Positions 1 through 8,621 are shown, counted from the first letter of the stretch. The stretch is DNA of 54,703 nt from an uncultured Elusimicrobium sp. (GCA_902794125.1 CADBFX010000013.1:1-54703); one strand, 5' to 3'. Translations and numbers: made by a program. The notes: generated from the letters alone by a model not told the origin.

Positions 1-1
1 A

Positions 2-964
2 AATACATGCAAAACCAATAACCGCAAAGTGGCTATTGTCGGCTGCGGGTTTGTGGGATCGGCCTCTGCTTTTGCACTCATGCAAAGCGGGCTCTTTTCC
101 GAAATGGTACTCCTGGATGTGGACCATAAAAAAGCCGAAGGGGAAGCGATGGATATTTCCCACGGCGAGGCTTATGCCCGCCCCATGAAAATCTACGCCG
201 GCACGTACGACGATATCGCCGACGCTTCTATTATTATTATCACGGCGGGGGCCAACCAAAAACCCGGCGAAACACGGCTGGACCTTGTTCAAAAAAACGT
301 CGGTATCTTTAAAACAATTATTCCGGAAATTGCCAAACGTAATTATAAAGGAATTTTACTCGTCGTCTCTAACCCGGTAGATATTTTAACGTATGTCACT
401 TTAAAATTAAGCGGCCTGCCCGAAAACCGTGTAATTGGTTCCGGTACCGTGTTAGATACAGGGCGATTTCGCGAAATTCTGGGCGAACACTTGGGCGTAG
501 ATAGCCGAAGTGTACATGCGTTTATCATTGGCGAACACGGAGACAGCGAACTGGCCGTTTGGAGTACCGCCAACGTGGCCGGCGTACCGATAAATAAATT
601 TTGCGAGTTGCGCGGCCACTTTAACCACCAGGAAGCCATGGAACGTATTGCGCACGACGTAAAAAATGCCGCATACGAAATTATTGAACGCAAAAAAGCC
701 ACTTATTACGGGATTGCCATGGCCGTCAAACGCATTTGCGAAGCTATCGTGCGGGATGAAAAATCCGTCCTTCCCGTGTCCAACATGATGCACGGTGCCT
801 ACGGCATAGAAGGCATTACCTTAAGTATGCCGGCAATCGTCGGGAAAAACGGGGTGGAACTTCAAATGCCGATTTCGCTAGACGGCAACGAAGCACTCGC
901 TCTTAAAGCCTCGGCCGACCTACTGAAAAAAATAGCCGCCGACGTCGGGGCAGAACACCATTAA
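2..964 (+). CDS. ldh: L-lactate dehydrogenase (5' end outside the window)
   Basis: Reduces pyruvate to L-lactate with NADH in the cytoplasm, re-oxidising NADH during fermentation. The Rossmann glycine motif GCGFVGSA lies at the very start. AGANQKPGETRLDLVQ carries the Gln position typical of lactate rather than malate dehydrogenases, and GEHGDSE holds the catalytic His. A GTG at 29 could start the gene, but the frame stays open to the window edge (NTCKTNNRKVAIVG) and the family usually has several residues before the first strand, so the true start is probably upstream of the window. Convergent with mutY, with a shared hairpin terminator between them. Family assignment is firm; only the start is unresolved. 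Confidence 0.93.
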   Translation, partial: NTCKTNNRKVAIVGCGFVGSASAFALMQSGLFSEMVLLDVDHKKAEGEAMDISHGEAYARPMKIYAGTYDDIADASIIIITAGANQKPGETRLDLVQKNVGIFKTIIPEIAKRNYKGILLVVSNPVDILTYVTLKLSGLPENRVIGSGTVLDTGRFREILGEHLGVDSRSVHAFIIGEHGDSELAVWSTANVAGVPINKFCELRGHFNHQEAMERIAHDVKNAAYEIIERKKATYYGIAMAVKRICEAIVRDEKSVLPVSNMMHGAYGIEGITLSMPAIVGKNGVELQMPISLDGNEALALKASADLLKKIAADVGAEHH

Positions 965-975
965 AATCCTAAAAA

Positions 976-996
976 ACCCTCGTAAAAAGCGAGGGT
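976..996. terminator. Bidirectional hairpin terminator between ldh and mutY
   Basis: A perfect 7-bp stem (ACCCTCG at 976-982, CGAGGGT at 990-996) encloses a 7-nt loop. An A-run precedes it at 971-976. It lies between the two convergent stop codons, so it can serve both genes. Confidence 0.75.
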
Positions 997-997
997 C

Positions 998-2017
998 TTA
1001 TATCTTTTCCAGTAATTTTTGCACCAAGCGTGAAACGGCATACTTGGTAAGTTGCCGACGAGGAATTTTGATAAATTTTTCCGGCACGTGCACCGAGGGG
1101 GGAAGAACTACCTTATATAAGTCCGCATAGATAATCCGGTGCGACAATACATGCTTCACCGGGCCGCAAACTAGCGTAGGAGTTGTTTTTTTCAACCATT
1201 TCACCGACGACAAATCCACCTTTGCACCAGCCGTTTCCACCAGTGGAAGTTCATACAAATTTTCCCACACATCTCCGGCCCCGCGCTTATGTAGCCACGT
1301 GTAAGGGCCTTGCTCTACATATATATAGTGGAAATAGCGCTCCGTCACCTTCGTTTTTTGTGCTTTGACGGGCAATTTTTCCACGTTACCCGTCTGAAAG
1401 GCATGACATTTTTTAGCAAGCGGACAAACTAAACATTGCGGAGCCTGTGGCGTACAAACCATAGCCCCAAAATCCATAATGGCCTGATTGTAATCCCCGG
1501 GATATTTTTTATCTAAAAGTTCCTGAGCGCGGGCCGAAAATTCCTTTTTCCCTTCGGTGCTATCAATGGGGGTTTCTATCCCAAATACCCGAGCCAACAC
1601 CCGATAAACATTCCCGTCCACCACCGCATAGGGCATATTGTACGCCACAGAACAAATAGCCGCCGCCGTATAGTCGCCCACCCCTTTCAACGCGCGGACC
1701 CCTTCATATGTAGTGGGGAATTTCCCGTTCATACTTTGGGCCGCCGTATGCAAATTACGGGCGCGGGAGTAGTATCCCAACCCCTGCCAAAGTTTCAGCA
1801 CTTCATCTTCCGTGGCTTGCGCCAAGGCGCGGGGGGAGGGGAACTTTTTGGAAAACTTTAAATAATAAGCCAACCCCTGGGCTACCCGGGTCTGTTGCAA
1901 AATAATTTCGGACAGCCAGATAAGATACGGGTCTTTGGTTTGGCGAAAAGGCAAATCGCGCTTGTTGGCCTGATACCATTTTAATAAAACGGAAGAAAAG
2001 TTTTTCATTATCATCAT
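998..2017 (-). CDS. mutY: A/G-specific adenine DNA glycosylase MutY
   Basis: Removes adenine mispaired with 8-oxoguanine in base-excision repair. The N-terminal HhH-GPD domain contains SEIILQQTRV (catalytic Glu), GVGDYTAAAI (helix-hairpin-helix) and VVDGNVYRVLAR (catalytic Asp). The Fe-S loop has the canonical C-x6-C-x2-C-x5-C spacing (CTPQAPQCLVC then CPLAKKC). The C-terminal half fits the NUDIX-like 8-oxoG recognition domain. A GTG further upstream (2059) would add a low-complexity KKLLPPPKNSK leader. The clustered ATGs at 2017, 2014 and 2008 are more likely starts, with MKNFSSVLLKWY (2008) matching the usual family N-terminus. No convincing Shine-Dalgarno sequence is visible. Confidence 0.93.
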   Translation of the reverse strand: MMIMKNFSSVLLKWYQANKRDLPFRQTKDPYLIWLSEIILQQTRVAQGLAYYLKFSKKFPSPRALAQATEDEVLKLWQGLGYYSRARNLHTAAQSMNGKFPTTYEGVRALKGVGDYTAAAICSVAYNMPYAVVDGNVYRVLARVFGIETPIDSTEGKKEFSARAQELLDKKYPGDYNQAIMDFGAMVCTPQAPQCLVCPLAKKCHAFQTGNVEKLPVKAQKTKVTERYFHYIYVEQGPYTWLHKRGAGDVWENLYELPLVETAGAKVDLSSVKWLKKTTPTLVCGPVKHVLSHRIIYADLYKVVLPPSVHVPEKFIKIPRRQLTKYAVSRLVQKLLEKI

Positions 2018-2329
2018 TTTACTATTTTTGGGTGGGGGGAGTAATTTTTTAAAAAACACAAAATCAGGCGCGATTTTGCATTTTTGATTTTTTCCGATCT
2101 TTGATTGCTTATTTCCGATAATCTGCCATTAACCCAAAACGAACAGCTTTTTTAACTCTAAAAAACATCAAAATTTCTAATACGCTGTGTTATATGCTAT
2201 TTTTTAGCATTATTTTTTGTGTTTTCGCACTTAAATTTGCCAAAAGTTATTTTTATTCACAGGATATTACCGTCTGAAAAATCTAGTTATAAACACATAA
2301 AGACATTAAATGACAAATAAATTATTTTA
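2018..2329. other. AT-rich intergenic stretch between divergent genes
   Basis: No coding frame is supported. A short inverted repeat ATGCTA (2194-2199) / TAGCAT (2205-2210) with a T loop and T-rich flank is the only structure I see. The rest is AT-rich promoter DNA for mutY and the following gene. Confidence 0.5.
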
Positions 2330-2356
2330 TTGACATATGTCAACGAAATATATAAT
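2330..2356 (+). promoter_or_regulatory. Sigma70-like promoter overlapped by a 14-bp palindrome
   Basis: A TTGACA -35 box at 2330-2335 and a TATAAT -10 box at 2351-2356 are separated by 15 bp. The -35 box is the left end of a perfect palindrome TTGACATATGTCAA (2330-2343), placed where a repressor would block RNA polymerase. The downstream gene encodes a winged-helix protein, so autoregulation is possible but not shown. Confidence 0.6.
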
Positions 2357-2412
2357 ATATGTCTTATTACAAGGAATACATCTTGTGGATAAACATCCCA
2401 AAAGGACTTTTT

Positions 2413-2988
2413 ATGGAAGACACAAACAACAAATCGTTTAAGATCCGTTTCAAATTTATCACAGGGGAAGAATTCGAAGCCGAAGGCACCCCGGAATTTA
2501 TCGAATCCCAGCGGGCGGTATTTCTGCAATTAACCAAAAACCAAGCCCTTTCACAGGAGCCGATTTCAAACCAACAATCCCATACAGGCCGTCCTGCCAC
2601 TGTTTTACAGACAGCCACTCAGCCGGAAACCCCAATTTTTGCCGGGAAACGGCTCTGGGAACAGATTTCCACAATAGGAGCAGGCAATCTGCCGGTACTA
2701 CGCAAAAAAGCCCACACAACCCCGCAGGAAGGAGCCCTGATTCTGCTGGCTGTAGCCAAAGAACTGCAAAACCAGGAAGGGGGGCTAAATGCCTTAAGTC
2801 TTTCCCGCGCACTGCAGCACTCCGGTTTTACCAATACAGGGCGTCTTGACCGGTTGCTTGCACCACTAACAGAGCAGGGATACCTCACCAGCCAGGGAAG
2901 TAAGCGCAGCCGCAAGTACATCTTAACCCCGCAAGGGCTTACCCGCGCCTTTGTGCTTGCTACTAAAAAAGCGGGGGAGTCATTATAA
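2413..2988 (+). CDS. Unrecognised protein with C-terminal winged-helix-like domain
   Basis: I do not recognise the family. The start at 2413 (MEDTNNKSFKIRF) has an AAAGGA ribosome-binding site 6 nt upstream; the longer frame from 2359 overlaps the promoter. About 191 residues. The N-terminus (KIRFKFITGEEFEAEGTPEFIE, about 8-30) looks like a small beta-rich domain, followed by a Gln/Thr-rich linker. The last 80 residues (GALILLAVAKEL, GGLNALSLSRALQHSGF, GRLDRLLAPLTEQGYL, KYILTPQGLTRAF) have the helix-helix-wing pattern of a winged helix-turn-helix. A DNA-binding or regulatory role is inferred. It stands alone, with about 1 kb of non-coding DNA after it. Confidence 0.6.
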   Translation: MEDTNNKSFKIRFKFITGEEFEAEGTPEFIESQRAVFLQLTKNQALSQEPISNQQSHTGRPATVLQTATQPETPIFAGKRLWEQISTIGAGNLPVLRKKAHTTPQEGALILLAVAKELQNQEGGLNALSLSRALQHSGFTNTGRLDRLLAPLTEQGYLTSQGSKRSRKYILTPQGLTRAFVLATKKAGESL

Positions 2989-3952
2989 AAAACACCTCTT
3001 CCCCTTTTTCAAAAGCAACAATCTTTGGAAAGTTCGCCTCACCCCCTTTTTATATTAAAATCTAATCCCGCAAATCAGATTTGCAACTCAATATCATTAT
3101 TTCTAAAAACCGCATAAATTAGCTCTACCTTTTTGGTATGGAGGGGAGCCTATTTGTCGCATCTCCTTAACTAACGATAATTTTTATTATGTTAATCAAA
3201 AGGTATATCTCTATAGGGAGTACTATGCCTTTATTCATTATTATTTTTATTATATTTTTTATTATATTTTAAATGTTTTTTTATATATTCTAATAAATAT
3301 TATAGATTTATTAATATAGCATAAGATCCATGATTTTTTAATCTAAAAAATTAGCCTAAATTCTGCAATTTTATATTACAAATCATAACTATTTTTACTG
3401 TTATTCCCCCTTCCTTGTTTTGCAAATTTATATGCTATTTTGCAACACAAAGCTGATTATTGCCAAAATTTTCAAATCGCTTAAAATGCCCCAGGACGTT
3501 TTGGGGGTACCTAGGGTATGGACAAAATAAAATAAAGGCGATTTTAAAAGCGCTTAAAAAATAAGTATTTTTTTATAAATAAAGATTTTGGGTGTTTTTA
3601 GAAAATAGGATACCCCAGGTAACCCTATTTATTAAATTAAAAGGATCAGAAAAACAACTTTGAGGTTATATAAGGTCGCATCTGTGGAGAACCGCGTACC
3701 AAACAAAAACTATTAATAAGCCAAAAGGTTTTCCTGTTTGGGAAAGAAACGAAGGTAAGTTTAGGCTATTGCAAGACATACACCAGGGATAACAGTGGGA
3801 AGATAAGTTACAAAGGGTGAAAACTACTTTCTGCTTAAAAGGTAAATGGGGGACAAACGGAAAATTTTCCAACAAGAAAAGGGGGAATAACCCGGGAATT
3901 TTTTTCATTCCTCCCCCCTTTTTGTCACTATTTTTTAAATAAATATATATGT
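2989..3952. other. About 1 kb AT-rich non-coding region with inverted repeats
   Basis: No convincing gene. A pair of imperfect inverted arms lies at 3504-3519 (GGGGTACCTAGGGTAT) and 3610-3625 (ATACCCCAGGTAACCC), about 90 bp apart. The second arm sits inside a shorter 7-bp hairpin (AAATAGG 3603-3609 / CCTATTT 3624-3630). At about 3877-3924 a G-run/C-run inverted repeat (AAAGGGGGAAT ... ATTCCTCCCCCC) is followed by T5 on the + strand and could end a non-coding transcript. The only long frame here (3666-3971, - strand) is low-complexity and has no recognisable domain. Confidence 0.5.
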
Positions 3953-3984
3953 AAAAATCCCCCACCTCCATTAAGGCAGGGGAT
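3953..3984 (-). terminator. Rho-independent terminator after the secreted-protein pair
   Basis: On the - strand a GC-rich hairpin (ATCCCCTGCC, loop TTAAT, GGAGGTGGGGGAT) is followed by a T-run. It lies about 25 bp downstream of the stop codon at 4009. Confidence 0.7.
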
Positions 3985-4008
3985 CTATTCTATATGCAAA
4001 AATCAACG

Positions 4009-4596
4009 CTATTTGGTTTGCTTGGTTACCTGCTGTTCCACCTTGGAATTGATAGCCCCTTTACTGGCTTTCTGCCCGGCTTCCAAAATGGAAGCAATGG
4101 AAGAAGCATCTTCGGCCTTCGGCTTTTGAAAGGCCGCCACTTCCGCGTCGCGTTGTGCTTCATTGATATTGTTACCCAAACCTTGTTCTCCGCCTCCTAA
4201 AGCACTGGCTTTCAAATCTTTGGCTTGCAATCCTTTGAACCCGTCCATAGAAGTTTTGGACGCAGAAGAAGGGACAGCGTTCGCGGTAGCGGCTTTAGAC
4301 GGAGCAGCTGCGGTCGGAGCACCTCCGTCCTTCTTATCGTCGCCATCACCTAAAGGGACTTCACCGGGACGCCTTACTTGGACTGTGGTAGTTGGGTGAC
4401 TTACAACGGTCGTATTCGTCGGGTGCGAAACAACCGTAGTAGTTTTTAATTGGGGAACAACTGTTTTTGTAACAGGTTTAAAAACAGCAATCTTCGTCGT
4501 TGGGCGGACAACTTCTGTTTTCGCTTCCGCCACACCGCAAATTCCGCCCACAAATGCCACAACTACTAAACCGCACTTTATGTTTATCCCATTCAT
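4009..4596 (-). CDS. Secreted low-complexity protein, function unknown
   Basis: 195 residues starting with a probable Sec signal peptide (MNGINIKCGLVVVAFVGGIC, likely cut after AEA). Then comes a Thr/Val-rich stretch with a tandem repeat (VVSHPTNTT, VVSHPTTT; residues about 55-75), an acidic GDGDDKKDGG patch and an Ala/Ser/Lys-rich C-terminal half. No catalytic motif is visible. An AAGGAAG ribosome-binding site precedes the ATG. It lies 23 bp downstream of another secreted low-complexity protein on the same strand and is probably co-transcribed from the promoter at 5268-5295. It may be a periplasmic or cell-surface structural protein; this is inference. Confidence 0.55.
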   Translation of the reverse strand: MNGINIKCGLVVVAFVGGICGVAEAKTEVVRPTTKIAVFKPVTKTVVPQLKTTTVVSHPTNTTVVSHPTTTVQVRRPGEVPLGDGDDKKDGGAPTAAAPSKAATANAVPSSASKTSMDGFKGLQAKDLKASALGGGEQGLGNNINEAQRDAEVAAFQKPKAEDASSIASILEAGQKASKGAINSKVEQQVTKQTK

Positions 4597-4619
4597 GTTA
4601 TCTTCCTTGATCAGAAATC

Positions 4620-5240
4620 TTATTTGGGTTTGTTACCCACGCCCATTCCTTGTAAAAGTTTAGACATATCCGGCATTCCGGCAGGCATCGCCGGGGTCTG
4701 CCCGCCTTGTGCAGCACCGCTGCCGGAAGCGGCACCACCTTGCATTAAACCGCCAAGCGCGCCCAAGTTTTTCATCATATCGCCCATACCCATTTGCTGC
4801 ATCATAGCAGCCGGATCCACCGCTGCACCCTCTTTGGTAGCCGCTGCAGCCGCCTGTTGAGGCTGCTCGTTACCAGCTGCTTTGGCTGCAGGCGCAGCTG
4901 CTGGAGCTACCGCCGCCTTGGCCGCCGGGGCTCCTTTGGTCAGAGCCGCCATAGCAGCCGCCGCATCAATGCCCGGAGCAACCGGCGTTTGTGCTGGCGC
5001 CTGCTGCGCGGCTTGCGGATTATACGCCGCCTGGGTTTGCACCGGCTGGGTATTTACCCCACGGCTCCAGCCCGGATGACGGGAAGCATAGTTAGTAAAC
5101 GCACGGGTTTGCGCGGTAAACGTACTGGCCTTAGCCGCCGACGGACCGGCAGAAAAATTAGATTGCGAAGGCCCTGTTTGATAGGCCGCTACTGGGAAAG
5201 CTACCCCTGTTAATAAAATCAATATATAAATCCGTTTCAT
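4620..5240 (-). CDS. Secreted Ala/Gln/Pro-rich protein, function unknown
   Basis: 206 residues with an N-terminal signal peptide (MKRIYILILLTGVAFPVAAY, probable AAY cleavage region). The mature part is strongly Ala-rich (APAAKAAVAPAAAPAAKAA) and ends in a Met/Gly-rich segment (MMQQMGMGDMMKNLGALGG, then MSKLLQGMGVGNKPK) reminiscent of the flexible Met-rich tails of exported chaperone-like proteins. No family recognised. A strong ribosome-binding site (AAAGGAGGC) and a consensus-like promoter suggest high expression. First gene of a two-gene unit with the gene ending at 4009. The composition is much more GC-rich than the flanking intergenic DNA, reflecting Ala codons. Confidence 0.55.
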   Translation of the reverse strand: MKRIYILILLTGVAFPVAAYQTGPSQSNFSAGPSAAKASTFTAQTRAFTNYASRHPGWSRGVNTQPVQTQAAYNPQAAQQAPAQTPVAPGIDAAAAMAALTKGAPAAKAAVAPAAAPAAKAAGNEQPQQAAAAATKEGAAVDPAAMMQQMGMGDMMKNLGALGGLMQGGAASGSGAAQGGQTPAMPAGMPDMSKLLQGMGVGNKPK

Positions 5241-5267
5241 AAATGCCTCCTTTACGGCTTACTTCAT

Positions 5268-5295
5268 AGTATATTGTTTAGACGAAAATTGTCAA
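5268..5295 (-). promoter_or_regulatory. Strong promoter for the secreted-protein pair
   Basis: On the - strand a TTGACA -35 box (5295-5290) and a TATACT -10 box (5273-5268) are 16 bp apart. The start codon at 5240 follows, with an intervening AAAGGAGG ribosome-binding site. Confidence 0.75.
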
Positions 5296-5302
5296 GGCAA
5301 AA

Positions 5303-6637
5303 CTATTTTACCGTAAACGTCAAATTTGACGGAATTTCTAGAATTTCCGGGTAGTATGACTGCACCGAAAAAATATGTTTTTTTGAGGCTCTTAACAAAG
5401 ACATTTCTTCTTCCGACAGCCCCACCTGTATAAAAGAAAAACCCTTATCTGTTTCAAAAATACCGTTACAACTTTTCCCTTGTAAAACCTTTTCATCTCC
5501 TTGCACAATATCCAACCGACAAGTACTTTTGTAACGTATCCAATAAGGGGCATCTTTATTTGTTTGCAAGATCAAATCGCTATCCCCTAAATATTCGCGG
5601 TCTTGTTCAATGGGAGCCTGTTTGCCTAAATATAAGTGAGTAACGCGAATTGGCAACAAAGCCGGACGATTGGAAGTATCTGTCAATACTATTGGTTGCA
5701 GCGGCCCACCATGGATATGTTTTTTCAAAAACTCAATTTGGTCTTCCCAAACGGCTTCGTGCCCTAAGTGGGGATAAGTATGCACCAGTACATTGGGTGC
5801 TTCTGTTGCCAGCACTTGCCCGGCTTGCCGCCACCATTGTTGTAGATTTCCTTCACCATAGGTTTGTTTAAAAACTTCTCTTTCTTCATCTCCGTACACG
5901 TGATTATAGGGCAATGGGTCGTTATAATCATCGCCACCACTTACTAGCAAAATAGGAATCTTTTGCCAGGCCTTTTTATTAAATGCTTTTCCCGTATATT
6001 GTTTTACATCGTAAACACCTACCGGATAAATTAATTGAATATCCTTTAGTTCTTCTAGCGGTAACGTAGGATTTTGATGACCACCCACCACCGCAGCCAA
6101 TACGTGTCCCGGTTGTAACATCGCCCAATGCCACGCAAAGACCCCCGGCGAAGAAAAACCAGCCAGTAAAAATTTTTTATCCGTCCGTATACCGCGCTCT
6201 TTTAATCGACTACGTGCATCTTGGAGCATAGCCAACACTTGTTCGTCTATATGAGAAAAAGGCCCTTCCGATAATTTAAAAACAGCACGGTTTAACTGCC
6301 GGGTATGCAAGGGCGTTCTGCCTTGCATGAGTAGAGGTACTAACATCGGCACTCCCACGCCGTCCGCAATACCATATTGACTATAATTGCGACGCAAATC
6401 GCGCAAGACCATTTCTTTCAAATTTTCCGGGGATTCTTCCTCATCGTCGTTATTCATGGTCAGCAGAATGGGAAGTTTTTTAGAAGTATCCATCGTTTGG
6501 GGTAAATACAAAGCATAGCCCCAATGGAATCCTTTTTCGGGGTTAGCCGGGAAAGTTAAAATTTCCCCGGTGGACTCGGCAATCGCCGCCAGTTGGAAAA
6601 CAACCATACAACATAAACTAAAAAGTAATTTTTTCAT
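5303..6637 (-). CDS. Secreted alpha/beta-hydrolase-fold protein
   Basis: 444 residues beginning with a signal peptide (MKKLLFSLCCMVVFQLAAIAES). The region from about 45 to 315 reads as an alpha/beta hydrolase: LPILLTMNNDDEEE after the first strand, nucleophile elbow GFSSPGVFAWHW, an acidic SGGDDYNDPLPYNH strand end and a C-terminal HLGHEAVW that would supply the His. The last 125 residues may form a beta-rich accessory domain. Substrate unknown; an exported esterase or peptidase is plausible. The start is preceded by TATACT exactly 6 nt upstream and no Shine-Dalgarno sequence, so it may be translated from a leaderless mRNA. Divergent from the flavoprotein gene at 6684. Confidence 0.65.
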   Translation of the reverse strand: MKKLLFSLCCMVVFQLAAIAESTGEILTFPANPEKGFHWGYALYLPQTMDTSKKLPILLTMNNDDEEESPENLKEMVLRDLRRNYSQYGIADGVGVPMLVPLLMQGRTPLHTRQLNRAVFKLSEGPFSHIDEQVLAMLQDARSRLKERGIRTDKKFLLAGFSSPGVFAWHWAMLQPGHVLAAVVGGHQNPTLPLEELKDIQLIYPVGVYDVKQYTGKAFNKKAWQKIPILLVSGGDDYNDPLPYNHVYGDEEREVFKQTYGEGNLQQWWRQAGQVLATEAPNVLVHTYPHLGHEAVWEDQIEFLKKHIHGGPLQPIVLTDTSNRPALLPIRVTHLYLGKQAPIEQDREYLGDSDLILQTNKDAPYWIRYKSTCRLDIVQGDEKVLQGKSCNGIFETDKGFSFIQVGLSEEEMSLLRASKKHIFSVQSYYPEILEIPSNLTFTVK

Positions 6638-6683
6638 GGTTACAGTATATAAAATACGCTCTATTTTATGCTACACTATTAAG

Positions 6684-7898
6684 GTGGAACAGTCTTCTAT
6701 TTACGACGTAATTATTGTGGGAGCGGGTGCCAGCGGGCTTATCTGCGCGTTGGAGTGTGCCCGCGCGGGCAAACGCGTACTGGTATTAGAAAGAGCCCCC
6801 TTTCCCGGGCGAAAAATCCTCGTCAGCGGAAATGGGCGTTGCAATTTTACCAATCTCCACGCTGTACCCGACTGCTACCACGCAGACCCCGAACTAATTA
6901 AAGCAGCGTTGACGGCGTTTTCTCCGAAAGATTGCCTGGCCTACTTTGACCGGTTGGGTATTTTATATGTGCAAGAAGGAAACGGACGGATGTTCCCCGC
7001 CACCGGCAAAGCAACCGCCGTTACCGACGCTTTTAAAGCTGCTCTAGCCGAAACAAATGCCGAAGTTTTATGTAATACCGAAGTCATCCGTATTAAACGC
7101 GGGAAAACATTTTTAGTATCTACTAAGGACGCTTCTTTCCAATCGCGCAAACTCGTGCTAGCTTGTGGATCGTGCGCATACCCGCAAGTAAGCGGTACCC
7201 AAAAAGGCTATGAACTGGCCCAATCGCTGGGGCATCACATCATTACCCCCCGCCCGGCGTTAAGCGGGCTATGTTTAAAAGAAAATTTCTCGCGCCTTTC
7301 CGGCATTCGTTTTCAGGTGCGTTTAACTGCTGCTACCACGCCGGCCGCGCAGGCAGAAGGAGAAATCATTTTTACGGCTTACGGCATTAACGGCCCAGCC
7401 GCCCTAAACATTAGTTCACAAGTTTCCCGCGCGCTACCGCAAGGAAATATTCCGCTTTTTATTAATTTTTTGCCGCAGATAGAAAATACAACCGATTTCT
7501 TGCAAAACCGGTTGCACCAATTCGCCCACCGAAAGCCTAAAGATTTTTTCGCCGGATTACTACATGAATCGCTGGCCAATTTACTCATTGATTTTAAGGG
7601 CCTTCGTAAAAATAAACCTATGGCCGAGCAATCCCCCGCCGTCCTAACCAGTGCCTTAAATGCGTTAGAAAAATGGCCGGCAACTATTACCGCTTTACGC
7701 CCTTGGAACGAAGCTATGGCGGCAACAGGGGGTGTAAATGTGCGCGAAATAAACTATAATACCTTTGAGTCTAACTTATGCCAGGGCCTGTATATTACGG
7801 GTGAATTATTAGATGTTGATGGAAAAAGTGGCGGATTTAATTTACAATTTGCATGGGCAAGCGGAATAACTGCAGCCCAACATATTAAGGAGCAATAA
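6684..7898 (+). CDS. BaiN/HI0933-family NAD(P)/FAD-dependent oxidoreductase
   Basis: A flavoprotein of the HI0933/YhiN family; some members are called BaiN, but the substrate is generally unknown. DVIIVGAGASGLICALECARAGKRV is the FAD-binding Rossmann motif, followed by the family signature PGRKILVSGNGRCNFTN. The C-terminus has GLYITGELLDVDGKSGGFN and LQFAWASGITAAQ, the conserved FAD-closing segment. I place the start at the GTG of 6684 (VEQSSIYDVIIVG); the longer frame from 6570 would overlap the divergent hydrolase gene. TACACT lies exactly 6 nt before this GTG, again suggesting a leaderless message. Two bases separate its stop from the next start, so the two are co-transcribed. Confidence 0.85.
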   Translation: MEQSSIYDVIIVGAGASGLICALECARAGKRVLVLERAPFPGRKILVSGNGRCNFTNLHAVPDCYHADPELIKAALTAFSPKDCLAYFDRLGILYVQEGNGRMFPATGKATAVTDAFKAALAETNAEVLCNTEVIRIKRGKTFLVSTKDASFQSRKLVLACGSCAYPQVSGTQKGYELAQSLGHHIITPRPALSGLCLKENFSRLSGIRFQVRLTAATTPAAQAEGEIIFTAYGINGPAALNISSQVSRALPQGNIPLFINFLPQIENTTDFLQNRLHQFAHRKPKDFFAGLLHESLANLLIDFKGLRKNKPMAEQSPAVLTSALNALEKWPATITALRPWNEAMAATGGVNVREINYNTFESNLCQGLYITGELLDVDGKSGGFNLQFAWASGITAAQHIKEQ

Positions 7899-7900
7899 CT

Positions 7901-8572
7901 ATGGCGGAAATTGTACGCAAAACAACCAGTACAAATGACCCGTTAAATATCGGTTTCATACGTACTTACTACGTGGAAGGAAAAGAAGTTTACAGCGAAA
8001 AATTAGACAAAAATTTAGATATAGAATCCCACACAGGCACGTTGCCGGACGGCACCGTGAAAGAATTTTTTGAAAACGGAAAAATCTATTTTGAATGTGA
8101 AGTAAAAAACGGGCTTCGCAACGGTCCGTGCAAAATTTATTTTGAAACGGGAAAAGTAAGCATTGAAAAATTCTACAAAGATGGGCTATTGCAAGGAAAA
8201 GTTTGCATTTTCCACCCGTCCGGCAAGTTATACAAAGAATTTACGTATGTAGACGATATTCAGGACGGCAAACAAACCAAATACTACCCCGATGGAAAAA
8301 TTTTGGAAACGGCCGAATATCATAAAGGGTATTTAAACGGGGCTTGCAAAGTATATACGCCCGACGGAGATTTACGCTCCGAATGCACCTATAAAAACGA
8401 TAAGCTCGTGGGCGATAAAATTATTTATCACCCCAACGGAACCATTGCCTTAATTTCCCCCCACAAAGACGGCAAACCCAACGGAGTCACCAAAAAGTTC
8501 AGTGATACCGGGGAACTAATGGAAGAGTGGTTCTTTGAGGATGGTATCTTAACCTTGAAAAAAGCCTATTAA
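7901..8572 (+). CDS. YwqK-type MORN-variant repeat protein
   Basis: 223 residues built almost entirely of the roughly 23-residue repeats of the YwqK/MORN_2 type (for example GTVKEFFENGKIYFECEVKNGLRNG, GKVSIEKFYKDGLLQG, GKLYKEFTYVDDIQDGKQ, GDLRSECTYKNDKLVGD). Proteins of this type are often annotated as antitoxin components, but no toxin gene is adjacent, so I do not assign that role. The beta-hairpin repeats probably mediate protein or membrane contacts. No signal peptide. Immediately downstream of the flavoprotein gene with a GGAG ribosome-binding site inside its end, and followed by a strong terminator. Confidence 0.75.
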   Translation: MAEIVRKTTSTNDPLNIGFIRTYYVEGKEVYSEKLDKNLDIESHTGTLPDGTVKEFFENGKIYFECEVKNGLRNGPCKIYFETGKVSIEKFYKDGLLQGKVCIFHPSGKLYKEFTYVDDIQDGKQTKYYPDGKILETAEYHKGYLNGACKVYTPDGDLRSECTYKNDKLVGDKIIYHPNGTIALISPHKDGKPNGVTKKFSDTGELMEEWFFEDGILTLKKAY

Positions 8573-8593
8573 AAATCTGTTTCGTACCCAAAA

Positions 8594-8620
8594 AATAACC
8601 GGTCATTTAGACCGGTTATT
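8594..8620. terminator. Bidirectional terminator
   Basis: A perfect 11-bp stem (AATAACCGGTC at 8594-8604, GACCGGTTATT at 8610-8620) with loop ATTTA is followed by T's on the + strand and preceded by A's. It separates two convergent genes. Confidence 0.9.
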
Positions 8621-8621
8621 T

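Noticed and set aside
3666-3971. Open frame of 101 codons on the - strand
   Set aside because: Low-complexity start (YIYIYLKN), no domain, no good ribosome-binding site, and it overlaps a terminator-like repeat.
4794-5213. Long + strand frames opposite the Ala-rich secreted protein
   Set aside because: Arginine/serine-rich shadow translation of the GC-rich Ala codons on the other strand.
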